This document shows positions 38,774-47,720 of a DNA stretch of 64,000 bases, one piece after another. This stretch comes from Neoehrlichia mikurensis (GTDB taxonomy: Bacteria; Pseudomonadota; Alphaproteobacteria; Rickettsiales; Anaplasmataceae). Under the pieces are notes generated by a model. The model was given only the letters and a program-made list of their open reading frames with translations. It searched no databases and was not told the origin of the DNA. The stretch covers positions 620,001 through 684,000 of the forward strand of contig NZ_CP066557.1 in the NCBI RefSeq assembly GCF_019186785.1, given 5' to 3'. The position numbers and the translations under genes are program-made. Each line of letters begins with the position of its first letter. Positions within the stretch are counted from its first letter, which is position 1.

Positions 38774-39478
38774 ATTAACTTTAATTTAATTGACTAGGTA
38801 AAAATGATAATGAAAACTGCTATAAAAGTAAATAACTTATTTATGATAGACCTAATATTTTTTAGTAAAAGTTTAATAATAAAATTTTTATCACGTGTTA
38901 CTTAAGACAAAATTTGAATGTGTTTTTAAATGGGAGATATTGTGTCTATTTTTTGTAGATAAATACTAAAAATAAGGAGATGTGATATGTAGTAGTATTT
39001 ACAGAATAACTAACTTATAAGTCTAAGATAGATTATAAAGAGCGCTCTTTTATAGTACAAGTAAAAGAAAGCAGCAAGAATATGAGTAAAGGCTGATAGC
39101 TACAAGGTTGTTATAACATGTTGTGTAAAAAAAGTCAGTTAGTTATGAACATGTTTATTTTTTATAATTATAATTAGTCCATGTTAGCTCACGGTAATTT
39201 TTATTCTACAAAGCATTATGAATGCAAAATTTGTTATTGTACCATTTAGTAATAAGTTAGCATTATCTTAGTTGCTGTAATGCCTTATGATGACTTACTA
39301 ACAAGTTTTAATCCAGTTATTTTTGGAATTTAGTATATAATAATGAATAAAATATATTAAGTTGTTTATGTTTTGCCGTAATGTATTATTGTTTAGTGAA
39401 TGATATTCTTGTTATTTAGCAATCTTAATGTTTTTGTTACGCAATTAGCTAATATTTTTGAGTGATGTGAGGAGCAAT
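38774..39478. other. Non-coding gap between divergent prs and mrp, holding an rpsI remnant
   Basis: The 705-bp gap carries a decayed copy of the rpsI 5' end (38951-39121). The rest is AT-rich, with no gene or RNA recognised. Promoters for both flanking genes should be here. Confidence 0.6.
38951..39121 (+). pseudogene. Decayed partial copy of the rplM-rpsI junction and rpsI 5' end
   Basis: Aligns in direct orientation with about 43125-43312. It keeps the junction text AGGAGATGTGATATG with its ribosome site, but the ATG at 38987 is followed at once by TAG. Downstream matches include AAAGAGCGCTCTT (AAAGGGCGCTCTT in the gene) and AAGGTTGTT. Several deletions and substitutions break the frame. 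It sits about 4.2 kb upstream of its parent, the rpsI gene at 43165. Confidence 0.9.
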
Positions 39479-40534
39479 GTGGTAGATGTTATAAGTAAAA
39501 GCCAGATTCTTAAAGTTTTAGAGTCTGTTATTGATTATGAAGTAAATCAAAACATTGTTAAATTAGGGATGGTATCTTCAATTGTAATATGTGGTGATAA
39601 TGTTACTTTTGCATTGGAATTTCCCAATAAAGCACAAGCAATACGTAAGCAGCAATTAACAGAGGAGTGTAAGAAAGCTATAAAGAATAATATTAAAGAA
39701 GTTAAAAATATTAATATTGCATTAGTTATAGATAATACCACAAAATCAGAATTAATACTTAATGATGTAAAAAATATCATATTGATTGCTTCAGGAAAGG
39801 GTGGTGTAGGTAAATCTACAGTTGCTGTACATGTAGCATTGTCTTTATTAAGAATGGGATATAAGGTTGCATTGGTTGATGGTGATATTTATGGTCCGTC
39901 GGTACCGCAACTTTTAAATATATATGGTAATGTGAAAGTAAATTGTAATGGTAAGATGGTCCCTTTGGAAGGTTATGGACTTAAAACTATGTCAATCGGA
40001 TATATCGTGGATAAAGACAAAGCAGTAATGTGGCGTGGTCCAATGTTAACAAAAGCAATATATAAACTTATGGTAGATACAGAATGGCAAGATATAGATT
40101 ATTTAATAGTAGACACACCTCCTGGTACAGGTGATGTACATATTAATCTTTTTTCTAAGTTTAGTATTACAGGTGTAGTACTAGTTTCTACTCCTCAAGA
40201 ACTATCAATATTAGAGCTAATGAAAATGTACAATATGTTACAAATTATGATGGTTCCAATTATTGGTATGGTAGAAAATATGAGTTATTTTTTTGATAAT
40301 GTTTCAGGGCGTAAAGTTTATTTTTTCGGAAAAGAAGGAGTGCAGAGAATTGCAAAAGTAAGAAATATCACATTTCTTGGTGAGATAATAATAGATCCAC
40401 AAATTTGTGAGTCATCAGAAAAAAGAAATCCATTATTGTTAAGTCAGGATTTGCTTAAGGCATATGATAGTATTACTATTAATATGTTAAATAGTTTAAA
40501 AAATATTTATGGTAAGAAAGATAACATTTTATAA
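39479..40534 (+). CDS. mrp: Mrp/NBP35-family iron-sulfur cluster carrier ATPase
   Basis: A P-loop NTPase of the Mrp/ApbC family, thought to carry Fe-S clusters to apoproteins. About 351 residues. An N-terminal MIP18-like (DUF59) domain (about 1-85) precedes the ATPase domain with a deviant Walker A, SGKGGVGKST, then VDGDIYGPSVPQLL, MWRGPMLTKA and the DTPPGTGDVH block. GTG at 39479 is preferred because GAGGAG ends five bases upstream; an in-frame TTG at 39458 would add seven residues. The usual C-terminal CxxC region reads MVENMSYFFDNVSGRK, so the cluster-binding cysteine pair is not present in its usual place. Confidence 0.93.
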   Translation: MVDVISKSQILKVLESVIDYEVNQNIVKLGMVSSIVICGDNVTFALEFPNKAQAIRKQQLTEECKKAIKNNIKEVKNINIALVIDNTTKSELILNDVKNIILIASGKGGVGKSTVAVHVALSLLRMGYKVALVDGDIYGPSVPQLLNIYGNVKVNCNGKMVPLEGYGLKTMSIGYIVDKDKAVMWRGPMLTKAIYKLMVDTEWQDIDYLIVDTPPGTGDVHINLFSKFSITGVVLVSTPQELSILELMKMYNMLQIMMVPIIGMVENMSYFFDNVSGRKVYFFGKEGVQRIAKVRNITFLGEIIIDPQICESSEKRNPLLLSQDLLKAYDSITINMLNSLKNIYGKKDNIL

Positions 40535-40716
40535 ACGTTAATAAATTTAGGTTAATGTAGTGATTATGGATTTCTTTTAAAAGGTTTTTTTCATATATAT
40601 TACTGAGAAATTAATTTTTAAAATTATATTTTTACTAGTAATTTAACTTATTTAAAACAATAACACACTGTATTTGATATTTCTTATAGTAGGTAAGTGA
40701 ATTTTTATACTAAAAG

Positions 40717-41301
40717 TTATTGAGATTTAGAATTGTTAACTAATTGGCTAATTTCTTTTTCAATAATACTTTTAACTAATTTATATAAATTCTTGTTAAG
40801 CCACAAGGATAACTCCGGTTTAATAATATTTATTACTAGCTCTTCTATAGTTATGTTTGAATGATTAACAGTTTTTTGAGGTTTGTGAATTTGATTGATT
40901 AATTTTTTTACTTCTTCAGTAGTAGCAGTAATATTTTCTTCAGATATTAAGGAAAAATTTGTTACATGTTGGGTTGTTGACTCATTTTCTTGTATTAGGG
41001 AAGAATTTTCAGTTAGATTCATTGATTTTAATTCAGAGCTATCACAGGTTGATGTAGTAATATTAGATGTGATATTATACTGATGAGTAGTTTGTTCGAT
41101 TATAGAACGCAGGGTGTTATCGATATCACTAAGTATACTATAGGGGTTATATTTATTTTTATTGAGCTCTAAAGCATTTTCAGGATTTTCTAAGTATACT
41201 ATTTCTGTGTCCTGTACCGGTTGTGTTTCATTATTAGCCATAACTTTTTTGATTCCATTAATGATATCCTTAATTGATTGAAAGTTGTTAAGTTTACTCA
41301 T
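40717..41301 (-). CDS. PopZ-like (DUF2497) polar organising protein
   Basis: A 194-residue acidic, low-complexity protein. Only the C-terminus is conserved: ITIEELVINIIKPELSLWLN with NKNLYKLVKSIIEKEIS has the pattern of the DUF2497/PopZ C-terminal helices that drive polymerisation (E-x-L-V-x-x-x-x-x-P-x-L-x-x-W-L-x-x-N-L). The middle (about 60-150) is Ser/Thr/Glu-rich and probably disordered, as in PopZ. In alphaproteobacteria this family is commonly found next to tolC, as here (25-bp gap, same strand). A role at the cell pole is inferred from Caulobacter PopZ. CtrA, also part of the Caulobacter polar programme, is encoded 5.5 kb away. Confidence 0.82.
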   Translation of the reverse strand: MSKLNNFQSIKDIINGIKKVMANNETQPVQDTEIVYLENPENALELNKNKYNPYSILSDIDNTLRSIIEQTTHQYNITSNITTSTCDSSELKSMNLTENSSLIQENESTTQHVTNFSLISEENITATTEEVKKLINQIHKPQKTVNHSNITIEELVINIIKPELSLWLNKNLYKLVKSIIEKEISQLVNNSKSQ

Positions 41302-41326
41302 ATTATAATTAACTTTTAGTTGATTT

Positions 41327-42583
41327 TTAATTTAAATTAAATTGTCCGATTAAAGCAAGTAAATTATATTGGTTTATAATTACACTACTTTGAGCATTTA
41401 TTAAGTTAACCTTAGCTTTCAGTAATTCCTGTTCAGCATCTGAAACATCAAGTATTGTCTTAAGGTTCAGTTTAGCCTCTTCCTTTACACTTTCTAAGAC
41501 AACTGTTGCATATTTTATAGAATCTTTTGCTGATTGTAGCATAGATTGAGCAGTAGATAAATTTTCCCAATTTAATACAACAGATTCCTCTAAGGATTTT
41601 AAAGCTTCATAATATGCATACATTTTTTGTTTACGGGCAATGTGCGATTGTTCAATATTAGCAATGTTTACACCTTTCTGAAATATAGGTAGAGATATTT
41701 GAAAATCAATATTACTCATATAGTTTGAAGTGTTAAATGGAGATGTTAAATTAGCTGTAATACTGAGATACGGTAAGGACTTTGCCAGCGTTGTTAGTAT
41801 ATCTTTTTTTGCAGAGATGTAAGCATAGCTTGCTAACTTTAAGGCAATGCTATTTTGTCTAGCAAGATTTAAAGCATCTTCTAAGGCAACAGGAATCTTT
41901 ATAGGCATTTCAGGATAATGTAGATTAGTAGGTTGCTCTCCAATAATGTGAAAATAACTTGCTTCAGCAACTTTCATATTACCGTGTGCTTTTATAGTAT
42001 CTGATATAGCAGCTGATAGCAGAGCTTTTGTTTTTGATACATCAGTTTTTGTTATTTCTCCAACATTAAAACGCTTTTGAGCAATAAGCAAGTGTTGCTT
42101 TAGAATTTTCTCATTGTTTTGGTTAAGCTTATAAACTTCAATTGCTGTTAGAACATTCATATATGCTCTTATTGCGTTTAATAAAATATTCTGCTTTCTT
42201 AATAAAAAGCTTAGATCTTGAATGCCTAGTAAATAACGTGATTGCTGTAATGCTGATATAGTAGCCATGCTAAGTGATTCTGATAACATTATACCTGTGG
42301 TTTTGTTTTGATTTGGTATATTTATACTGTTAATACCATTACTTGCAGACCTAATAAAATAGGTAACATTTGGTAGTAACTCAGATATACTAGAAAAGAA
42401 AACCTGCTTTTTATTCCCTAATGTTTCGTAGAAGCTATTTTTAAGACTAGGATTATTCTCTAGTGTTTTTATTAAAGCATCATTTAGTGATGTGCTGTAT
42501 GCATATAAGGGAAGAATTGTAAGAATTAAAAGTAAAAATGCACTCTTATACATAAATAAATTGCTAATTTTAATGTGGTGCAT
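41327..42583 (-). CDS. tolC: TolC-family outer membrane channel
   Basis: Outer-membrane efflux and type I secretion duct. 418 residues with a signal sequence (about 10-30). The TolC repeat pattern is visible in both halves: IRAYMNVLTAIEVYKLNQNN with FNVGEITKTDVSKTKALLSAA, then VVLESVKEEAKLNLKTILDVSDAEQELLKAKV. It is somewhat shorter than E. coli TolC. No inner-membrane ABC or adaptor gene is adjacent. It is followed by the PopZ-like gene and is divergent from rplM, 115 bp away. Confidence 0.92.
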   Translation of the reverse strand: MHHIKISNLFMYKSAFLLLILTILPLYAYSTSLNDALIKTLENNPSLKNSFYETLGNKKQVFFSSISELLPNVTYFIRSASNGINSINIPNQNKTTGIMLSESLSMATISALQQSRYLLGIQDLSFLLRKQNILLNAIRAYMNVLTAIEVYKLNQNNEKILKQHLLIAQKRFNVGEITKTDVSKTKALLSAAISDTIKAHGNMKVAEASYFHIIGEQPTNLHYPEMPIKIPVALEDALNLARQNSIALKLASYAYISAKKDILTTLAKSLPYLSITANLTSPFNTSNYMSNIDFQISLPIFQKGVNIANIEQSHIARKQKMYAYYEALKSLEESVVLNWENLSTAQSMLQSAKDSIKYATVVLESVKEEAKLNLKTILDVSDAEQELLKAKVNLINAQSSVIINQYNLLALIGQFNLN

Positions 42584-42698
42584 TATACAACTAGGCTTAC
42601 AATAAGTAAATATGTATTTAGATCTACATATAATGAGTTTCTTGACAATAGTAAATTATGCTAGTAGATTAAGTAATATTTTAAGTTGTTGGATGCAA

Positions 42699-43163
42699 AT
42701 GAAGACTTTTTCTTTGAAAGCTAAGCAGATAAAGAAGCAATGGGTTGTTATTGATGCAGATGGAGCTGTTGTTGGCAGGCTAGCTGCTTTTATTGCTACT
42801 GTTTTACGTGGTAAAAATAAACCTGAATATACTCCTCATATGGATTGTGGGGATAACGTCATAGTAATTAATGCAGAAAAAGTCAAATTTACTGGCAGCA
42901 AATTTAATGATAAAATTTACTATAGGCATACTGGTTACCCTGGTGGAATAAAGAGCTCTACACCTGCTGAATTATATAGATCTGGGCGTTTTGATCGTGT
43001 ATTAAAAATGGCTGTTTTGCGTATGATTGGAGATGGGCCTATGGCACGTTGTCGCTTTAAGAATTTATATGTTTATTGTGGACCAACACATAAACATTAT
43101 GCGCAGAAGCCTATAGAATTAAATTTTTTGCAGATGAATGCTAAAAATAAAAAGGAGATGTGA
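42699..43163 (+). CDS. rplM: 50S ribosomal protein L13
   Basis: 154 residues beginning [20 protein letters not shown], the standard L13 N-terminus. Signature blocks [23 protein letters not shown] and the [23 protein letters not shown] region are present. The frame is open upstream to 42612, but the family start is at ATG 42699 (or ATG 42693, which adds two residues). The stop is one base before the rpsI start. It leads the cluster rplM-rpsI-argC-ppa. Confidence 0.96.
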   Translation: MKTFSLKAKQIKKQWVVIDADGAVVGRLAAFIATVLRGKNKPEYTPHMDCGDNVIVINAEKVKFTGSKFNDKIYYRHTGYPGGIKSSTPAELYRSGRFDRVLKMAVLRMIGDGPMARCRFKNLYVYCGPTHKHYAQKPIELNFLQMNAKNKKEM

Positions 43164-43164
43164 T

Positions 43165-43605
43165 ATGGTAAGTAATGTTTTACAGAATCACCAACCTGAC
43201 AAACCTAAGATAGATTCTAAAGGGCGCTCTTATGGCACAGGTAAAAGAAAGGAGTCAGTAGCAAGAGTATGGATAAAGGCTGGCAGTGGAAAGGTTGTTG
43301 TTAATAACATGGAACTATCTAAGTATTTTAAAAGAGGTTCTTTATGTAGAAGGGTTTATTTGCCGTTTAATGTTACTTCTACTACTGGGTGTTATGATGT
43401 TATTGCCACAGTTGCTGGTGGAGGTATTTCCGGGCAGGCTGGTGCTTTAGCTCATGGTGTTAGTAAGGCGTTAAAAGATATTAATCCTTCTCTACATCCA
43501 ATCTTAAGACAAGCTGGGCTTTTGACAAGGGATTCACGTATTGTTGAGCGTAAAAAATACGGACAGCATAAGGCAAGGAAGAAATGTCAGTTTTCTAAGA
43601 GATAA
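43165..43605 (+). CDS. rpsI: 30S ribosomal protein S9
   Basis: 146 residues. The start is ATG 43165, seven bases after AAGGAG (43152-43157), although the frame is open further upstream. Family motifs: [39 protein letters not shown], and the conserved C-terminal [17 protein letters not shown]. The ribosome site lies inside the end of rplM, so the two are coupled. A decayed copy of this junction lies at 38951-39121. Confidence 0.97.
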   Translation: MVSNVLQNHQPDKPKIDSKGRSYGTGKRKESVARVWIKAGSGKVVVNNMELSKYFKRGSLCRRVYLPFNVTSTTGCYDVIATVAGGGISGQAGALAHGVSKALKDINPSLHPILRQAGLLTRDSRIVERKKYGQHKARKKCQFSKR

Positions 43606-43610
43606 TATTT

Positions 43611-44639
43611 ATGGAACACATAAGGGCTGTTGTTGTAGGTGCTACAGGGTATGTGGGGGTTGAAATAGTAAGATTACTTATGTCGCATCCTATGGTAAGG
43701 ATTAAGTATCTTTGTGCAACGCAGTTGGGATCATTATCAGATGTATTTCCTCATATTAATCGTAGATGTGATTTATTAATTTCACAATTTGAGGATGTTG
43801 ATTTTTCACAAGTTGATGTTGTGTTCTTGTGTCTTCCACATAATATATCAAATAAGTTAATAGCTAATATACCAGAATTTGTTAGAATAATAGACCTATC
43901 TGCGGATTTTAGAATCAAAAGTCTTGATATATATCAGCAGTGGTATGGAGAACATAGTGCGCAATACCTTATTGATAGTGCTGTTTATGGGTTATCAGAG
44001 ATTTATCGTAGAGAAATTAAAAATGCACGTTTAGTTGCTTGCCCTGGGTGTTATGCTACTTCAATGCTAATACCTCTTATTCCTTTAGTAAAAGATAATT
44101 TGATAAAAGTAGATAATATAATAGTTGATGCAAAATCTGGTGTAAGTGGTGCAGGAAAAGTGTTAAAGCAAGAAAATATGTTTTGTGATGTCAATGAAAG
44201 TATTAAAGTGTATAGTATTTCGCATCATAGACATATCTCTGAAGTAGAACAAGAATTGTCGTTTTTTGCTAAAAAAGATGTATTGTTGCAATTTACACCT
44301 CATTTGATTCCAGTTAGTAGAGGTATATTATCTAATATATATTTAAATCTGAATGATAAAGTTTCTATTTATGATATTAATGATGCTTTATTGTCTTTTT
44401 ATAGAGCTTCTGATTTTATATTTGTAGATAACGATAAGGCAGTAAATACAAAGTCGGTCATTGGTACTAATTTTTGTTATTTAGGAATTTTTCCTGGAAG
44501 ACGAGAGAATTGTATAGTAATAGTATCTGTAATTGATAATTTATTAAAAGGTGCTGCTGGGCAAGCTGTACAAAATTTTAATATTATGTTTTCTTTAAGG
44601 GAAAGTTTAGCTTTACTGCAAACAGCAATTTATGTTTAG
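43611..44639 (+). CDS. argC: N-acetyl-gamma-glutamyl-phosphate reductase
   Basis: NADPH-dependent reductase of arginine/ornithine synthesis. 342 residues. The nucleotide-binding N-terminus is VVVGATGYVGVEIVRLLMSHP, the active-site cysteine lies in LVACPGCYATS, and the ISHHRHISEVEQEL and FTPHLIPVSRGILSNIY blocks are typical. It starts five bases after rpsI. Retention of this step in an obligate intracellular bacterium is consistent with the arginine pathway kept by Ehrlichia. Confidence 0.95.
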   Translation: MEHIRAVVVGATGYVGVEIVRLLMSHPMVRIKYLCATQLGSLSDVFPHINRRCDLLISQFEDVDFSQVDVVFLCLPHNISNKLIANIPEFVRIIDLSADFRIKSLDIYQQWYGEHSAQYLIDSAVYGLSEIYRREIKNARLVACPGCYATSMLIPLIPLVKDNLIKVDNIIVDAKSGVSGAGKVLKQENMFCDVNESIKVYSISHHRHISEVEQELSFFAKKDVLLQFTPHLIPVSRGILSNIYLNLNDKVSIYDINDALLSFYRASDFIFVDNDKAVNTKSVIGTNFCYLGIFPGRRENCIVIVSVIDNLLKGAAGQAVQNFNIMFSLRESLALLQTAIYV

Positions 44640-44691
44640 ATGATGCAGTGACAGGTATTGTAAAAGCGATTTATAATTAAAGGATGTGATG

Positions 44692-45210
44692 ATGGATTTG
44701 AAAAAAATTAGTTATGGTAATAATGTTCCAAAAGAAATAAATGTTATTATTGAGATTAGTCAGGGTTCTGCTCCTGTTAAGTATGAATTTGATAAGGAAA
44801 AAAATTTTTTTTGTGTAAACAGATTTTTGCCAACGGCAATGTATTATCCATGTAATTATGGATTCATTCCTAATACTATTGCTGGTGATGGGGATCCTGT
44901 AGATGTTTTAGTATTAACCAGGTTTCCAGTGATGGTGGGTGCATTAATATCTGTAAGACCTATAGGGGTGCTGACTATGTATGATGAAGCTGGAGAAGAT
45001 GTAAAAATTCTTTCTGTGCCTATTGAAAAAGTTGATCGTTATTATGCTAAAGTTTATAATTATCTTGATATACCAGAATCATTTATTGATTCAATAACTC
45101 ACTTTTTTTCTTTTTATAAGAAGTTAGAAAAAGATAAATTTACATCTGTGGAAAAATGGCAAGATATGAAATTTGCAGAGAAATTAATATTGGATTCATT
45201 AATTAAATAA
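44692..45210 (+). CDS. ppa: Inorganic pyrophosphatase
   Basis: Hydrolyses pyrophosphate, pulling biosynthetic reactions forward. A class I soluble enzyme of about 172 residues. Motifs: VIIEISQGSAPVKYEFDKE, YPCNYGFIP, and the metal cluster DGDPVDVLVL. AAAGGA (44679-44684) precedes three tandem candidate starts (GTG 44686, ATG 44689, ATG 44692); 44692 gives the best spacing. It is 52 bp after argC and probably ends that transcript. Confidence 0.96.
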   Translation: MDLKKISYGNNVPKEINVIIEISQGSAPVKYEFDKEKNFFCVNRFLPTAMYYPCNYGFIPNTIAGDGDPVDVLVLTRFPVMVGALISVRPIGVLTMYDEAGEDVKILSVPIEKVDRYYAKVYNYLDIPESFIDSITHFFSFYKKLEKDKFTSVEKWQDMKFAEKLILDSLIK

Positions 45211-45736
45211 TATAAGAATTTATGAAAAAATATTTCTGTAAGTAAAAAAAAACAGTTAATAAACTAAAATTTTATCAATTGTTATATTTTTTTATTAAGT
45301 TTAATATTAGCTTATATTAATAAATTTTTTTGTATCTTTTTTAAGAAAAGTGAATTTATATAATAAATATATTAATAGTTAATATTTTTTCAAGGATATA
45401 CATAATACTTAGTTAACATATGCTATGATTTAATGTTACAGTTGCTAATATACTACAAGTTATATATATATATTTAATATTTAAAATATTATTAATTTTT
45501 TCTATGTATATATTGGGTTATTTATAGTGTTTATGTACCCTTATATTAATATCTTTCAATTTTTAAGATCTATATAAGTATTGTTTTATTTAGAAATTTA
45601 TTAGAAATTTAATTTCTAAGTAATGATACATATTGATTATTAATTAATAATAAATCAATTGTGATTTATTTAATGCTTGAGTTTATCTAGTTTAAATTGT
45701 AATAAGTTGTAATAATGTGAACTATAAGGTGAATGT
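45211..45736. other. AT-rich 526-bp gap upstream of the regulator gene, with an operator-like dyad
   Basis: No gene is seen. The notable element is the dyad at 45601-45619 with an extra half-site at 45591-45600. The rest is exceptionally AT-rich. Confidence 0.5.
45591..45619. promoter_or_regulatory. Operator-like 19-bp dyad plus an extra half-site
   Basis: TTAGAAATTTAATTTCTAA (45601-45619) is a perfect inverted repeat around one central base. TAGAAATTTA at 45591-45600 repeats the left half in direct orientation. It lies 118 bp before the start of the helix-turn-helix regulator gene. Autoregulation is a reasonable guess, but chance in AT-rich DNA cannot be excluded. Confidence 0.4.
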
Positions 45737-46372
45737 ATGGAGAGACATGACAATCATGGTACAATAGTTACTAAGATAAAGTTACAAATGAATAAAATGG
45801 GAATAAATGCCCGTGAGCTGGCAGATAAAGCTTATGTTGGTAAGTCGTTCGTTTATGATATATTGAGTGGTAAATCAACAAATCCTACATCTAAGAAACT
45901 TATGGCAATAGCAAAAGTGTTAAAGGTGCCATTATCATATTTAATTAGTAGTGATGACTGTACTTATGATATGAGTGGTAATGATATATTACCTATAAAT
46001 CATTTAGATACACAAAATAGCTTGTCAGAGTACTCGAATAATTTAAAATTTTATTTACCTGCAAATATAAAATTATCATTAGATATAAAAAATTTGCGTT
46101 TTTACCATGTTAAGGGTGATAGTATGTGTCCTACATTAGTAAATCAGGACATTGTGTTGGTGGATACGGGTGATAAAATTGCTCATCCTGTTGGTATTTT
46201 TACTATTATTGATTCAGTTGGTATATCAGTTAGAAGATTGGAGTATGTAAAAGATAACCAAAAAATTAGATTACGTATTGTTTGTGATAATAAACAATAT
46301 TCTTCCTATGAAAGTGACCTTGAAGATGTAAAAGTGTTAGGTCGTGTGGTTTGGTATGCAAGAGCATTATAA
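45737..46372 (+). CDS. Helix-turn-helix regulator with S24/LexA-like C-terminal domain
   Basis: A 211-residue transcription regulator. An XRE-type helix-turn-helix spans about residues 12-72 (NARELADKAYVGKSFVYDILSG, SKKLMAIAKVLKVPLSYLI). The C-terminal half is an S24 peptidase-like dimerisation fold: FYHVKGDSMCPTLVNQDIVLVDTGD contains the Ser of the Ser-Lys dyad. The position of the general-base lysine (V-K-R-L in LexA and CI) reads SVRRLEYV, with Arg in its place, and no Ala-Gly cleavage site is evident in the linker. Self-cleavage is therefore unlikely. AAGGTG lies five bases before the ATG. It is upstream of ctrA on the same strand, separated by 493 bp. Targets are unknown. Confidence 0.88.
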   Translation: MERHDNHGTIVTKIKLQMNKMGINARELADKAYVGKSFVYDILSGKSTNPTSKKLMAIAKVLKVPLSYLISSDDCTYDMSGNDILPINHLDTQNSLSEYSNNLKFYLPANIKLSLDIKNLRFYHVKGDSMCPTLVNQDIVLVDTGDKIAHPVGIFTIIDSVGISVRRLEYVKDNQKIRLRIVCDNKQYSSYESDLEDVKVLGRVVWYARAL

Positions 46373-46475
46373 TTAATCTTTTGTCAATAAATAAGGATTT
46401 GTATTTTGTATGAGTTAGCATTATTATCTTTATTAGAAGGTATTAACTTATTATTTGTAAAAAATATAGCATTAT

Positions 46476-46500
46476 AACCTACTAAGTAGAAAGGTAGGTT
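46476..46500 (+). terminator. Hairpin downstream of the regulator gene, possible terminator
   Basis: AACCTAC (46476-46482) pairs exactly with GTAGGTT (46494-46500) across an 11-base loop, about 100 bp after the regulator's stop. There is no T run after it, so intrinsic termination is uncertain. Confidence 0.3.
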
Positions 46501-46648
46501 TATGCGTGTATAATAGCTTAACTGTCAGTCAATAAAGTAAAATTTTTATGTGCTATGTGTGCAACATAATAGAAATATGTTATATATAATTTTGCTATTA
46601 TGCTTGATTAGCATAATAACACTATATATTAATTTTTTTTGAGATTTA

Positions 46649-46663
46649 TTAATAATAAGTTAA
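46649..46663. promoter_or_regulatory. CtrA-box-like site (TTAA-N7-TTAA) upstream of ctrA
   Basis: The sequence TTAA TAATAAG TTAA matches the full CtrA recognition pattern known from Caulobacter. It lies 203 bp before the ctrA start. Autoregulation of ctrA is established in Caulobacter. In DNA this AT-rich, one such match every few kb is expected by chance, so it is only a candidate. Confidence 0.35.
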
Positions 46664-46865
46664 TTATGGTTATTGATTTTAAATGCTGTATATCTAGTGT
46701 TATTATAAATTTTGACGGAGGATGATACATATATGATAAGGAAGATAATATTTATAATCTGAAGTACGTTTTAGTGTATATATTATTTTTTTAGAGTTTT
46801 GAGCTATTAATTTGGGGTGTTTTTATAATTAAGATTTATTATAGGGTTTTATTAGAGGTGTATTT

Positions 46866-47654
46866 ATGCGTATATTATTAATAGAAGATGATATTACATG
46901 TGCGAAAGCAGTGGAGGCTTCTTTATCTTCAGAGGGACATTTTTGTGAGACTATGACTTCTGCTCAAGATTGTTATGGTAGTATTATTCCAAAAAATGAT
47001 GATTATGATGTAGTAATATTGGATATACATTTTCCAGGTAAGATAGATGGTTATGATATATTAGTAAAGCTGCGTGAGTCAGGAATAAAAGTTCCGGTAT
47101 TAATATTGTCTTGTATTTCGTCTGTAGCTCATAAGGTAAAAGGGCTATATTATGGTGCAGATGACTATATAACGAAGCCTTTCCATAAAAGTGAGTTGCT
47201 TGCAAGGATTAAGGCAATAGTGCGCCGTACAAGAGGACATCCTGAATCAATAGTACGTGTTGGCAATATTTCAATTAATTTAGATCACAAATGTGTTGAA
47301 TGTAATGGTGAAATTGTACACTTAACTAAGAAAGAATATGGTATGATAGAACTTCTTTCATCGCGTTTAGGTACTGTTCTTACAAAAGAAATGTTTCTGT
47401 CACACTTATATAGAGAGCTAGATGAACCATCTGACGATAAAATTATTGATGTATTCATGTGCAAACTACGTAAAAAGTTGAAAATTGCAAGTAATGGTAA
47501 AAATTATATAGAGACTGTTTGGGGACGTGGTTATGTTCTTAAAGAGTGTGCTGATGATGAAGATGAATCTAGAAGGGATTATATGTGGAATGAGAATAAT
47601 CATGATATGGCGTATGGTAACGAAACAAGTAAAGATTATGTAGAGGAAGCTTAA
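46866..47654 (+). CDS. ctrA: Cell-cycle response regulator CtrA
   Basis: OmpR-family response regulator, master cell-cycle regulator in alphaproteobacteria. 262 residues. Receiver domain 1-120: acidic pocket LIEDD, phosphoacceptor D53 in VVILDIHFPG, and DDYITKPFHKSEL containing the conserved Lys. The winged-helix DNA-binding domain (about 128-235) is nearly canonical CtrA: LTKKEYGMIELLSSR, VDFMCKLRKKL-like text (DVFMCKLRKKL), and ETVWGRGYVL. The C-terminal tail (about 236-262) is acidic and Asn/Asp-rich. The cognate kinase CckA is not in this window. Confidence 0.97.
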   Translation: MRILLIEDDITCAKAVEASLSSEGHFCETMTSAQDCYGSIIPKNDDYDVVILDIHFPGKIDGYDILVKLRESGIKVPVLILSCISSVAHKVKGLYYGADDYITKPFHKSELLARIKAIVRRTRGHPESIVRVGNISINLDHKCVECNGEIVHLTKKEYGMIELLSSRLGTVLTKEMFLSHLYRELDEPSDDKIIDVFMCKLRKKLKIASNGKNYIETVWGRGYVLKECADDEDESRRDYMWNENNHDMAYGNETSKDYVEEA

Positions 47655-47720
47655 TTTATTATTTGGATTTTAATATTTTTATGTTAATGTGGAGTGTAAT
47701 AAATGCATTTTAAGTAATAT

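Larger units (their letters stand above)
46373..46865. other. Gap of 493 bp upstream of ctrA
   Basis: Contains a hairpin (46476-46500) and one consensus CtrA-box-like site (46649-46663). No gene is seen. Confidence 0.5.
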
